Assembly (NCBI RefSeq): GCF_022539665.2
Contig: NC_081333.1
Location: 3,348,001-3,412,000 of the forward strand
From: Daphnia carinata
Lineage: Eukaryota; Arthropoda; Branchiopoda; Diplostraca; Daphniidae
DNA length: 64,000 nt
Reading direction: 5' to 3'
Below the pieces are notes generated by a model. It had not been told where the DNA came from. It saw nothing but the letters and a program-made list of their open reading frames with translations, and made no database searches. The position numbers and the translations under genes are program-made. This document shows, piece after piece, positions 10,983 to 23,101 of the stretch; positions within the stretch are counted from its first letter, which is position 1, and each line of letters opens with the position of its first letter.

Positions 10983-13627
10983 TGGCTCAATGTTAGAGCA
11001 TCGGCGTTGCACGCTGAATGTCTGGGGATCGATTCCCATGCCAGTAAAACAATATACAAATACAAAATTACTTCAGAAAATATCCATGTATTAGTGTAAT
11101 AAATAATAATTGAATACTTACAGATAAACGATACAACGGTGGCAAAAACAATAAAGATGAATTGAGCAAGCTAAATAAAAAAAAAGTTGATAAATGTAAT
11201 GTGTGAATTCAGACAATGAAAATAACAAATTTTGCAAAAAACATTTTATAAAAAAATTTTATTGACAATTCTCTGCACATTACAATTATTTTTGCAACTT
11301 TAAAAAGGCACAATAGCCCTTTCAAAAGTTGCCGTCAACCCAGGCAGGGGGAGACACTGCCTTGTTGACCCACCGGGGAGATTACCCGGTGATTGGCTAA
11401 GAGAAGCCGGAAGAAGAGCTGAAGATTTGGAACATTTTTACAGGAGCGATTAACCTTTAGTTCGGATTTGTGGGCAGCCACGTCACCCTCCGTGAACACA
11501 TCATCGGACTAAGCGGCACCCCACGTCCCCTTTCCGGCCAGAGCCCTCCAAACCTCGGTATATGTTGTTTTTATATATACCGTACAGTAGGGGCATGACC
11601 CCCTACGGGCTTATTATGAGTCAAGGGGAAACGGGGCTTCAGAAAAGAAGGGAGCCCAGATATGCACTTCAATTTTTTAAATATCAAATACCGTCTGGGG
11701 AATCCGAATTAAGTATAGCAATGTCATGTCATCCATCCAATCAATACAATTTATTCAGTGTCTTGCCCCAACCAAGAATCTTTTCAGATCCAATTTTACT
11801 ATTAACCTATATTGAGAAAAGAAAAACAACACCATTAAACATATCAATTGTTGCTCATGTGACTTACATGACTTATAGATTCAACTTCTGGCAGAAGCTT
11901 GGGAAAGGCCATACAAATTGCAGATGAAAATCATTGTATAAGGCTCTTGAATGATAAAATAGCACCCCTAGAATGTTGCATTGTTGATAGTTGTGTTCGT
12001 TGTTGGTATGCTGTTAGTTGTGTTGTAAAAGTATGCTGAAAATCCTTTCCTATTGGATAAATTTTTTTTTTTTAGATTAGACATGGTTGGCAAAAAGCAG
12101 GAGAAATGCTTTGTCATAAATTCAAAAAATTTTCAAGAAAATTCCTTTCATACCTAAAAAGTCCATGTATGATGTTCATCTCTGCAATAGCAGCAAAATT
12201 AAAACATCTTTAGGGCCATTTAAGTACCCAGCTTCACCAACACTCTGAACGTAAAGGACAAGTTGTTCTTTAGCCAGAGCAGCAGAATTATTTGAGGCTC
12301 TAGCTGTGACAGAACTATAAAGGATTGCTGTTACACAGGATTCATTCACACAAGATGGTACTTCTCATTAGACAATTTGCATACTCTATTACTTTACCTC
12401 ATACCTTAATGGTAATGCACTTTCAGTGTTTTTCAACTGTAGGCTCACTCTTCCATCCTGTAACACTTCCAGACTTGACTTGATCCCCCACTAAAATTCT
12501 GTGAATGCAAAATAGTTGCATTAAAAATACTTTTTTCGATAGACAAAAAACCGAAAAGTACCTAATTCATGTTTTATGTTGAACTCATGCCATATCTTGG
12601 TTTCCATACCACACCCATTTTCGGCCCAAATACAGTCCCACAATTGTTCAATTCCTTCGCTGCATGGACTTATTACTAACAATTCTTTTAGTGCAGCACT
12701 AACAGAATTTAACTTTAAAACACTGTCAGGTGGTAGACTGAATAACTAAACAATAAATAATTGTTTTTTAAAATTCTATACTTATTTTGAATTCTTATTT
12801 GAAAAGTTTAGGTACCTGACTGTGTTCACCTAATGCCAATTCATCCTCATGTTCAGTTAGGGATGAGTTTGGAAAAACCTCTTTCACTGTTTGGAAACTG
12901 TTCCATTCCAATTTGTTCTTTTCCCCTAGCTGAGCTTGTAGACTCAAAATTTGAGCTACAAAACACAAATGAATAAAAGCAAATAAATAGAATCATTACG
13001 TATTAGGCCTTACCATCCTTAGCTTTGCTGTTATCTAATATTTTGTGTTGTTCCAATAATTGGGCCTGCAGCTTCATAATTTGATCTAATAAACAATAGT
13101 TAATAATTGAAAACCAATATAATAATGTTTATACTTACCATCCTTTTGTTGTATCATCTTATCCATTTTTCAATTGTTCCTCCAGCCACGCGTTATTCTC
13201 CATCCACGTTCCTGAACTAACTGCGAATGGCATCCAATGGACTGAAATTGCCTACGCCAGTAATAACGAGTCTGAGCGGTAGATGGCTACGTGTCGGAAA
13301 AAAAGAAAAAAGTGTGATTTTTCTTTTTTTTTTTTGGCGAAAAAAAAGTTATGTTACTTGTTAGCGCACCCTCTGTTTTTTACGAATATTTCAAAAAACC
13401 ATAAAGCCAATGCGAAAATGAACTTGATTTTCATGATTTCCATTCAATTTTGAATCGAAATCATGTATTTGAAGTGAAATTTAAATTTGGGCCAAAAATG
13501 AAAAAGTGGGAAGGCCTTCTCACTTTTGTCAAAATCGGCACAAAACAAAATCTCACGGAATTGGAAGAAATTCATACCGTATAATCAAAATTTAACGATG
13601 ATTTCGATCCTTTGACTTGTTTTGTCG
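10983..13627 (-). repeat. Right arm of a giant inverted repeat (foldback)
   Basis: This is the reverse-complement partner of 8263-10690. It begins with a tRNA-like segment (plus strand, 10983-11036: TGGCTCAATGTTAGAGCATC then GGGGATCGATTCCC). It then carries the arm gene in minus orientation and ends at a terminus that reads CGACAAAACAAG on the minus strand. It keeps the terminal block at about 13340-13575 that is missing from the left arm. Around 11970-12035 it has extra bases relative to the left arm. Confidence 0.85.
12480..13166 (-). CDS. Right-arm copy of an unidentified coiled-coil protein gene
   Basis: On the minus strand the ATG ending at 13166 opens a frame over exons of about 13139-13166, 13014-13086, 12815-12955, 12564-12746 and a possible last exon near 12427-12493. 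Splice borders are GT-AG. The product would be roughly 165-190 residues. It has a heptad-rich N-terminus (KLQAQLLEQHKIL, ILSLQAQLGEKNK), an acidic stretch (LTEHEDELALGEHSQ) and a C-terminal part with LWDCIWAENGCGMETKIWHE. Unlike the left-arm copy, this one has CAG rather than TAG at the divergent codon, so it can be read through. Further exons may exist down to about 12150 (the region matching 9405-9578). The family is not recognised. Confidence 0.45.
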
Positions 13628-15916
13628 TTTAACAAGCGATATTACCTTTCATATTGCCTGGTACAGACCGATGACCTCACCTGTGCAACCTGATATCTAC
13701 GGAGCAATAACACTTCTTGACACTACGGAGTCGTGGAAACTACTGTAGAATAGCTTTTACCCTTTTGACAGTTGGTAAGTAAGTTTATTCACGTGGTAGA
13801 GATAAGATATATTATGGCTTGAATAAGATCGGTTTAACCAAGCAACCAAATAACAACGAAGAATGAGTATGTCTTGGTATATTTCGTGGCTACAAAGCAG
13901 ATTATTTTCCAACGTATCCATCACACAAGACACATATTCTCGTGCCAAAAATGAAAGAAGTAAGGCCAGGTTTTAACTTGCTATCGTGAGGTTCTCGATA
14001 TCTAATACAACCATCGCCTAGAGAATCTCTGCCTTCAATGAGAAGTACAGTGAAAAAGGAACCCCTCACCTCTACCTAAACTCGGTGTCCACTATTTTGT
14101 CCTCAAACTGGAGTGAATGGCTCACTCAAACGACGTTTAGCTGAAATTTGTTAAACTAATCAGTCGGCTCAATCAAATATGTATTGCGTCGTCTTGAGCA
14201 CAAAAAGATAGAAAAAAAGAAGCCGGTGATGATAGGACGCGAGAGCTAATCTAGTAACGTAATACATGGATTGGATGTTGCGAGGAGTGGATGGAGGGCA
14301 GCTAGTCCGTTGTCCTTAATGTAAAACAGATGAATGATGGGGGCAGACGAATTTCGCTGATCATTCAGGTTTCCACCGCCAGACGTTTTTCTTTTCGCTT
14401 AAGATCTTATAATTGGTATTGTATATGGCACACCGGTTTGGTAGTTTTATTAGATGCGATTTAACCTCGTTTGACCATGTTTTGAGTGATGTTTCAAGGG
14501 ATCGTTTCTGACCCACACCTTATGAAGAATTAACTGCGCAAACGGGAGGAGGCACTTGCGGCTGAGATGAGGGGCTAGGACATGACCGTTTGAAACGACG
14601 TAGTCCATGGCGTGCAGAAAAGATATTCGGATGCTCCAATCAACAGAAATGACGATGTAGACAAAGGAAAAAATAATAATAATAAACAAACCAACAGTAA
14701 CAAAAGTCAAGGTGAAAAAGAGCGCAGAAGGTGGGGGACATAACACTTGAAAAGTAATATTGATGCTTTAGGTGTAGCTGGCGTGAAAGGTGGATTCAAC
14801 CACAAGCGTAAAAACGGTAATAAAACATTAGCGAAAGAAATGATAGAAATAATAAACTTTCAAGGAATCAACACCGGCGGATGAAGAACGTGGAGAGAAA
14901 GTGGGAACGTAACCAACAAGACAGCCCGAACCAGTTCCATAAATTTCCCACTCTTGGATTATGTCTCTACAGAGTAACTGTCCAAGTTGTAGTAAATGGA
15001 TGAACAAGGGGAAGAAAGATGATGAGTATGAGTAAATGAATAAAGAATCAACTTAGGATACTAAGAAAAGAAAACGGAACACGATTTTCGAAGTTACAAA
15101 GTGATTTCTGAACACGAGTTAGTGATCGGTACGTTGGATGATTTTTTTGTGTGGGAAGAACAAATAAAAAGAAATTCTTAAAGGGGGAAAAAAAACAAGG
15201 CACTTGACCCCAAAAACATCCAACGCAACCCATCCAATATAGATCGAAAATCTAAAGTGGGAGTCTTTCTTATGTACAGCGAATAGTGCAGCTGTAGATC
15301 CAAAAGATATCTACAAAATACAACCAGTTGATTATAATAATTTTTTAAAATGAAAGGTAATAAAAAAAGGTAAAAAAAGAAAGATATCAAAGGTCATTCG
15401 AACAATGGTCAGTTGGCTATTTTCTTCATCCTGTTTTGTTATCCCGTCTCCTTACATTTGATAACTCGTAGGTTATAGCAGCATTGTCGTGTCTAACGCG
15501 GGTTGACAGGTAGATAGATAATGACGAAAGAGGCAGGCACTTTTCTCGTATGTGATACAACCACTCGGTGGACGAAGGAAGCCACGCTCACAAACAACGC
15601 ACAACCATCTCACAGAAAGTATGGGGTAAATTGATTACATTTCTTTCCTTGGCCAATTGGTGGGGTCCATTAATATGCACTTGTGTGAAACAACGAGTCG
15701 AAACAATATTTTTTCTTCTTTTTCTTCTAAAGTCATTTAGCTGCATTGGAAAAAAAAGACGAAGGCCACACCGAAGGCTCGCGACGAGATTAAAATCACT
15801 CACAATCTAGATAAGACAGTCGGCGTTAAAGTAGTAGGTTAGGATTCGAGAATTAATAAAAAAAATAGTAACCCTACATTGGATGGATCGTCCGTCTTAC
15901 AAGAAGGAGAGAAGGG
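13628..15916. other. Gene-poor stretch, possibly including a long 3' UTR
   Basis: No coding exon could be supported over about 2.3 kb between the foldback and the CTDSP stop codon. Reading frames here are short and not family-like. An AATAAA on the minus strand near 14440 would allow a long CTDSP 3' UTR, which is inference. Confidence 0.5.
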
Positions 15917-17507
15917 CTAGGGCACATTAATAGGGATCGAGTTCAAATCGACATTAGGGTTGAGCGAATCGCTACGATTGGTCAACGCAGCGTGATTCGA
16001 GTTACGCAAAACCGTGTAGACGTTGTCAACCTGGCTGAGTCGTTCAAAGAAGGGTATCAAGTCCAGAAGTTCTGTATCCGACATGTCATCAAACCACGAA
16101 GCTACTGGTACCTGAAATTTGATATATTCCATTAATTAATGAGATCCTGGTTATAGAACAGAACATAATTATCTTACGGCGTTGTCAGGATGGAAGATGT
16201 AAGAGGCGGGCGAGTTGTCAATGATGACTACTTTTTGGAGTTCTCGACCAAGTCGACTTAAGTCTTTGACGTAGTTTCCGCGATGGAAGACACACGATTC
16301 CCGGAAGAGGCGTGATCGGAAGACGCCCCACTGATCCAATAGGTCGGCTACGGGGTCAGCATACTTGGCCAAACTTGCTGTGAATAGTACACACTCGTAT
16401 AGCTCGCCCATTTTACGCAGGAACTCGTCTACGTGCGGCCGTTTGAGCACATACACTTGGTGAACCGTTCCGTCAATTTCCACCGGAACGATAAAGTCAG
16501 CATTGCTTATGGGCTGTTAAGTAAAATGGGAAAAGAAAAGGAGAGGCGGGCAGCGAAAACAAAAATAAACAGTTAACTAGCAGCCAAATGTCGGGGAACC
16601 TGAACTTCATTCAAGGCAGCGGATAACTTGGCCATTGCTCAAAAATGTGTGCCAAGATATAAAACGACGAAAATCAAAGGTTAATCCTTACCTTGAACGA
16701 GCTGTGGACTAACGTTTCATCCAGATCTATCACCATACACTTCCTTTGACTATCCTGATAGTGGGGAACAGGCAAAAGATACTTGGCTGATGCTTGCTGC
16801 AGCAAAGGTGAGCAGCGTCCATTTTCCTCCCCACTATCAGTGTCAAAACCTCCTCCATTACCCGCCCCTCCTCCATTTATAACTAAATTGCCACCTAATT
16901 TTTTATTATCAAACTTGAAAATTATAAAAACAATAAATTTATCAAAAGTGTTTTACCATTGTTGGATGATTTGTTGGTTTGATCAGAGCTGCCTCGTTTT
17001 CCCAGACAACAGAATAAAGATCTGAGGAAACCTCTTGCTGATTTTTTCACGCTACCAGTGGTGCTGCTCGAGCCACTGACTGTCTTTACAATTACTAAAA
17101 AAGAAACAAACACAAAACACAAGAGACTCAATGAATGAATGAACAGGCATACAAATGGGGTTAAGGCAACACATAGCTGAAGGGCAAAGAGATTTCACCT
17201 GAGAGAGCCTCACCTCCACTCTTTTTCCTTCTTCACTAATACCCCTCCCCTTGATCCTCCCAACCCCTCCCACACCTTATAGGAACACAGAACACACACA
17301 AACACACATAGTACATGTATACACACACACACACATGCAGTTTCCCTCCATCCCCGGCGGTCTAATAAGCCGAGTAACGAAATATATAGGGTAACATAAA
17401 TTCGGGATCCGTGTAAATATTTTGCATATATCACCTTTTTCTTGAGCGAAGCTGGTTATCTGATCCTCTTCACGGGTAACCTGGGTGATGATGGACGACG
17501 CCTCCAT
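15917..17507 (-). CDS. Ctdsp: CTD small phosphatase (SCP/CTDSP family)
   Basis: Five exons in minus order (17435-17507, 16957-17094, 16692-16894, 16178-16513, 15917-16111) join to 314 residues. The N-terminus [14 protein letters not shown] matches the conserved start of vertebrate CTDSP1, CTDSP2 and CTDSPL. A basic, cysteine-containing stretch ([15 protein letters not shown]) follows and may mediate membrane association. The FCP1/HAD domain carries the catalytic [14 protein letters not shown], with the nucleophile and acid Asp in [36 protein letters not shown] and [15 protein letters not shown] follow. Family members dephosphorylate Ser5 of the RNA polymerase II CTD and some other phosphoproteins. 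An alternative in-frame ATG lies 30 nt upstream. The start codon is about 460 bp from the divergent INTS14 start. Confidence 0.95.
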
Positions 17508-17968
17508 TTCAACTTCGACATTTGTCAATGGCGCCACTCTCTCTGCCTCCTCCGTCGAATTTCAAGGTTCTATTCAATTCCATAAAATTACTACACGATT
17601 ATAGATTGCTTCTGTGTAGCACGTCGGACAATCACACAATATTTAATTGGACAGTGGCGTTATCACGCACGTAACGAGGTTACGTACATCAACACACATC
17701 CGACGTACACACACAACGACAACACCACAGACAGTCAGAAAAACTTTTCAGGACTGGAGGAAAATGGCGGAGAACAGGGGTTTTGGTCTCAACACCTAAT
17801 TCGACAAGAGGCCGCTATGTGGTACTAAACTTGTCGTGGTATAAATACAGCGTTGCCACGATTTCAAAAAAGGCCACCAGGATTGTTGTTTAGATTTTCG
17901 TAGATGACGATGTTTTGAAACTTGAAAAACTTAAGGATGAAACTTGATTTTTAACTTATTAACTTGAA

Positions 17969-19952
17969 ATGCCTCTTGCGATCGTATTAGACGTTTCACT
18001 TTCCATGTCAAGAGTAGCAAGTACTCCAGACGACGAGGAAGAATACCAGCGAAAGCATTTAGCCGTTCAAGGAATTAACGTTTTATTGGATCATCTTAAC
18101 GCTCACTCTAAACTTGAGTTTGTTTCATTGGTTGGTTGACCTTCAATAAGTTAATGAATTTCAAAATCTTAACTGTGGTATAATCTTCAGGTTGTCTTTT
18201 CGTCGCTATATGAAATTCTCTGCTCATTTACCAGAGATTATGATGCTGTTAGAGCCAAACTTCAAAATATAGAAGACCGTGATAAAACCTGTTTGGAAGC
18301 TGCTTTACATGGTGTCAGTATGTTGATAAATGAAGAATGGGGACAGAACACACCTTGTCATGTAGGAAATTACTTTCAAATTGTGTGTAGCTTTTATCTC
18401 GACTGAATTCTCAAATATTTACAGATACTCCTCATTACTGATGGGAGCTCAAGTCTTAATATTTTGGGAATGTCACGAAGTCTGTTAAATGCAAGCCACA
18501 GAGGTGCTTCAAGAACGGAAGAAACTCTACCCTTTCTGCCTTTCAATTTCCCGGCCAAATTCCATGTAATAGCTATCACAGCCCCAGATGATCCATCACT
18601 GGCTGTTAGTATGCCAGTATATCAAAAACTAATTGATTTATCTGGAGCAGAAGGAAGTGTTTTTGTACCTGAAGGAGGACTCTCCTCAAAGGTTGGTCGA
18701 TAATTTGCTTAGCTATGCAGGTTGGTCTGTAAAATCTTGTAATGTATCCCATTTTTGCAGAGCGTGCAAAACTTGTTCGCCAAAATTGCTGAACTTCATT
18801 ACAGTTCGTTTGAAGGTACTTTGCGATCAGGTTCACTGTCCGATTCAATCCTACTATATCCTCCTCCTAGAGTAAGTATAACAAGGAGTGATATGTTTAA
18901 GTGCAATATGTAGTGATAACGTTTTTATGTCGTATGATAGGATCATCACCACATTGGAGATATGGAAGTTATACATTGTAAAATTTCGAAGGATATCACC
19001 ATATGTGGTTTCGTCGACCTAGTTGATGTGGCAAGTCCGCCTGCCGTGTCGAGACACCTAGTGCTTCCAGTACACTCGACCAACAAGGGTGATGTTTCGT
19101 TGGCCGAGCTAAAAGCTGAGGGCGAAGCAGATGACGATCTGTTGGCCGTACCGGAAGAAGGAAAGAATCCGTCGTTCTGCGTTCTTCTTCATGGGGCGCT
19201 CAAAGTAGTGCTATTCTTTTCTACATATATCTAAACATGTCTCATAACCAATTTGAATTGTTATGTAAGGTAGAAAACATGGGTGCTATATGCAGCGTAG
19301 GAGAAAAGTGGTTCGGCCTACTGTACTCTTGGGCTGACAGTAAAAAGAAATCAAATTTGATGCTGTCCATATTTGAACCCGGTAACGTTAAAAACTTATC
19401 AACAACGTTGCTCGTTTTAACTTTACCAGAATTTGTTTTAAAGGAACAAAGTGCATACCTTGGCTTGGGGACTTAAGTTTGCTTGGCTCATTAAGCGAGG
19501 CCTCCGGTCAGGGCAGTTTTACCACTTTTCCAATCAAACCTAATGAAAAGCGAAGTTATGCCCAAAGTTGTGTGGTCTGGGTCCAACCAGGCAATTTACA
19601 GGCTGACATTCAGAAAATCTTACGCCACGCAAGGAAAATGCCGGATAAGACGCAACACTTTTATAAGGTGCACGACTTATTGGAGTAAAAAAATAAAGCA
19701 ATATAGTACTAGATAAATTCGTTTTACATTTAGGAGCTGAACCGGCTTAAACGCGCAGCACTTTCCATGGGATTTGCTGATTTAATGGAGACGATGGCCG
19801 TAATTTTGGATCGAGAATGCACTCTTCTTCCACACACTGCACATCCAGATTGTGCCATCCAGTTGACGCATGCAGCTGCCCAACTTCGGCTATCCCGTGA
19901 TGTTCGCCACAATATCACCGCACTTCGCACTAAATTCACTCATGATGATTGA
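17969..19952 (+). CDS. IntS14: Integrator complex subunit 14 (VWA9)
   Basis: Eight exons (17969-18130, 18191-18361, 18425-18691, 18761-18871, 18941-19204, 19270-19381, 19444-19667, 19734-19952) join in frame to 509 residues, against 518 in human INTS14. The N-terminal von Willebrand A domain begins MPLAIVLDVSLSMSRVAS with an intact MIDAS DVSLS, followed by EEYQRKHLAVQGINVL and ILLITDGS. The middle beta-barrel part has SRHLVLPVHS and FCVLLHGALK. The C-terminal part has SDKKKSNLML-like and KRSYAQSCVVW segments and a helical end (ECTLLPHTAHPDCAIQLTHA). INTS14 works with INTS13 and INTS10 in the Integrator module involved in snRNA 3'-end processing and transcription attenuation. The exon 6/7 junction was placed to restore FEPG followed by a short linker and PWLGDL, as in the family. 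Confidence 0.95.
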
Positions 19953-20729
19953 ACCAATGTTTTTTTTATATTTGATTCATGAGGAAACCTAAATCATACA
20001 CAGTTATGTGCACTCACTCTTTGTTTCAAAGCAAAGATAGGAGAGGGGACTAAACAATAGCTCTGGACTATCGAACTCTGGCAAGTCCAGTAGCAATGCA
20101 ATGCGTTTTTTTTTTTGTCGATTAAGCATCTTCGTAAGAATTCAAAGAAGGAATGAGAAAAGAAATCTGAAAAATTGCAGCTATAAAGGCGCGAGCCAGT
20201 AGAATTTATTTGGAGAGAAAAAAAAAGGTGAGGACAGTTTGGAATGTTCAGTTTGGGCGATTCCAGCACGCGCCAAATTCATCAATTAGAAAATTCCAAC
20301 TTCCTCATCTTTTCTTTCAAAGCTTTAACATCAAAGACGGATCTGTCTTCATTAGCTATCTAGCTTCTTGATCTGACAAGGGACTGGAGTGGTAGGGCAA
20401 ACAAAGGAAGGGTACACGTTGGAAATAGTGAATGTTGTGCGTTAATTTGCTTCGTATACCTTATCATAGCAGCGCACACAAATACTACGACTGTTTTCGG
20501 AAAAGTAAAAAACATCTACTTACCCTGTGTTAACCGGGTGGAGGAGCTGGCAAACAAAATGGACGATTCGGACAATGACAGTACATTTGCAAGCTCAAGG
20601 GCTGTTTGGGTGCTACTGTGGATGGATAACGTATAAAACGCCAACTGTAATCTCCAATATTTTTTTTAGTAGAAAAGCACAAAAAAGGATAATGGACTTT
20701 CGTTAAACAGTACAGTTGTTAGAAGTTTA
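19953..20729. other. Convergent 3' regions of INTS14 and MEK
   Basis: About 780 bp separate the stop codons of two convergent genes. No coding exon is visible; it presumably holds both 3' UTRs. Confidence 0.6.
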
Positions 20730-22489
20730 TCAGAAAGTGGAAGGTGTGGAAGGCTGTAACTCGATGACCGTGCATACCCAACTAGCGATCTCCACATTTT
20801 CAGAAGTCCATTTCTTTACCCATTCATGACCCTGCAAATTAATATAAAAATAATTTTTAAAACGCTATTGTTAAGGTTACAAATAACTATGCAGGAAAAG
20901 AGACCATCAATGTGCGAAGAGCAGGTCGCTCCGCCGGGTTTTTCTTCAAACAACGATCGACAAAGTCCTTGAATTCTACAGAGAAAACGCCTGATGGCAA
21001 CTTGGGTGGTGGTTCATTCACGATATAATCCAGAAGCTCAAAAATAGCCATTGGCTTAGGACCAAGTACTCCTCCGGAAAATTGGACTTTATGCAAACAA
21101 GATTCATTAAAATATTAAAGTGAGGTGTGTGCAGAGAATTTAAAAAAAATTGTGATCACTACTTTGACGAGGAGATCGACTGCTGGGTGACGGTGTCATG
21201 TTTTCAGGGTCTTCAATGAACTTCGAACCAAAAATAAGAGCTAAAGCTTGTGGATCGGGAGGTGGAATTGGGTACATGCCAATAGCCATTTCAACCAATG
21301 AAAGTCCTAAAGACCAGACATCACTCTGAATGGAATAGTGTGTTCCCTGTAATCGTTCAGGCTGTCAAAGAATAGTGAATTAGGACACGAAAAGGAAAAA
21401 ACGAAAAACGAACAGACTGTTGATCATCTAAACATACCGACATATAGCTTCTTGTTCCTACAAATGAATTCGCCATTGAGTCAATGAGTTGGCCTGAAAC
21501 TCCAAAGTCGCAAATTTTGATCTCGCCTCGACTATTGACCAGAATATTGCTTGGTTTGACATCGCGATGTATAATTTGGTGCTTATCTCGGAGGTAGCTC
21601 AACCCTTTAAGAACCTGTAAGATAATTTTGTTAATTTTATGGTGGCAATAACAAGACTGAAATTTTTTAGACGCATTACAGCAATTGTTATCTTTCCTAA
21701 ATATTGTTCTGGAATGCGGCCAGCCTTCTTGAGAATTAAATCTAAAGATCCCCCATCCATGTACTCCATACAAATACTTATTTCTCCATCACTGTACAAA
21801 ATTAAAAACACAATAAAAAGTGTGCTTTAGATTCATGTTACTTAAAATACCTGTAGAATGCTCCATAGAAACCAACAATGTGTGGTGAATTGCACTCATG
21901 AAGCACCTTCAGTTCTCGAATTATTTGCTTCTTAATAGCAGGTTTTACTTCAAGATGTATTAACTGAAAGATAAAGTGGTGTCAAGAAAATATTTGCTCA
22001 CAATTGTTTTGGTTTTACCTTTCTGGCCATAATTAAACCTGAAGGACGGTGTCTGACTTTTGTTACTACTCCACCATTACCAGCACCTAGCTCACCAAGT
22101 TTGTCAAAATCATCATCAGTCAATTCTCCAACTTCCTGTTTTTGTGAGAGAAACTTGTGCAATCTCTGTCTCTGAAGGTCATCAATATCTAGTTCTTCTA
22201 GCTGTTTTTGTAACACTTCTAATGTTGTATTCCCCATAGTTGTATTTCCACTGCTGTGAAAGAATTACATTAATAGAAAGCAAGAGGTTAGTGTATTTTT
22301 CAAAATGCAACCAGTAACTTACTCTATTCCAGGGTGTATTACTACACTACTAGTCTGTGTCATTGATTTGGCTGAGTTAATAGCTGCTGCTATATTGCTG
22401 CTTCTGGCTGACGTTTCTCCTGGACTGGGAGTGGAAACGGGATCCGGCTCCACGGGAGGAAGAGTTAAATTGAATTTGTTTTTTGACAT
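20730..22489 (-). CDS. Dsor1: MAP kinase kinase MEK1/2 (Dsor1)
   Basis: Eight exons in minus order (22323-22489, 22019-22253, 21851-21963, 21680-21791, 21438-21614, 21163-21361, 20905-21086, 20730-20831) join to 428 residues. The N-terminus [12 protein letters not shown] looks like a MAPK docking site (basic residues then L-x-L). It is followed by the MEK nuclear-export helix region [19 protein letters not shown]. Kinase motifs are intact: GAGNGGVV glycine loop, ARK lysine, [31 protein letters not shown] with the two activating serines, and the C-terminal [16 protein letters not shown]. The proline-rich insert is short ([12 protein letters not shown]). It is the dual-specificity kinase between Raf and ERK. 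The gene is head to head with RpL17. Confidence 0.96.
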
Positions 22490-22925
22490 TTTTCTTTCGT
22501 TTCCGATGTACTGAATCGCTACGCTCAATTCCCAAAACAGAATTTGGTGAGTAGCAAAGAAGTTAGTGGACTTCACTTAAATAATAAAATGAAAAAAATA
22601 GATATCTAACAAAAACTGTTACAAAGTCCAACACGAATAAACAAGTAGCTATATCAACAGATCAGAATCCCAAAATTGCAACGAAAAAATTTGACAGCCT
22701 TCTTGACAATAATCCACCGTTGCAATGATGAACATTTCTCGAACATATTTTAATGTAAATTTTGTAGCATAAAAACATAATAATTTTATGTTTTTAATTT
22801 TATTCAAAATTTTGAAATTTTGAAAATCTCCATTATTATTTTAATTATCTTAAGTTACTACCCACAGTTCCATGAACGCACCCTTCGCAAGCGGTAACGT
22901 CCACCTAGCGAGAGTTATCATCAAT

Positions 22926-23097
22926 TCTTTTCTCTGTCTGTCTTGTCTTCTCTCTTACTGGAACTAGTAAGTGAACAGTGTGTCTTTTTGTTATCCGTAT
23001 ATATTGAAAACATCGTTTACTTTTAGAGTTTCTTTGAGAAACCATTAATTTCGTTTGTTTTGTGGTTATTGTATAAAGTTCTTGAATCTTTTTGTAG
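22926..23097 (+). promoter_or_regulatory. RpL17 5' leader: TOP-like pyrimidine tract and 5' UTR intron
   Basis: A pyrimidine-rich tract (TTCTTTTCTCTGTCTGTC) at 22926 onward fits the terminal oligopyrimidine start of ribosomal protein mRNAs. A donor GTAAGT follows position 22966 and an acceptor TTTTGTAG ends at 23097, just before the ATG, so the leader is split by an intron of about 130 bp. Confidence 0.6.
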
Positions 23098-23101
23098 AAA
23101 A

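Noticed and set aside
11562-11927. 121-residue open frame in the right arm of the foldback
   Set aside because: It is antisense to the arm gene, its counterpart in the left arm is interrupted, and it resembles no family.
13757-14746. Short open frames downstream of the foldback
   Set aside because: No splice signals, no start context and no resemblance to protein families.
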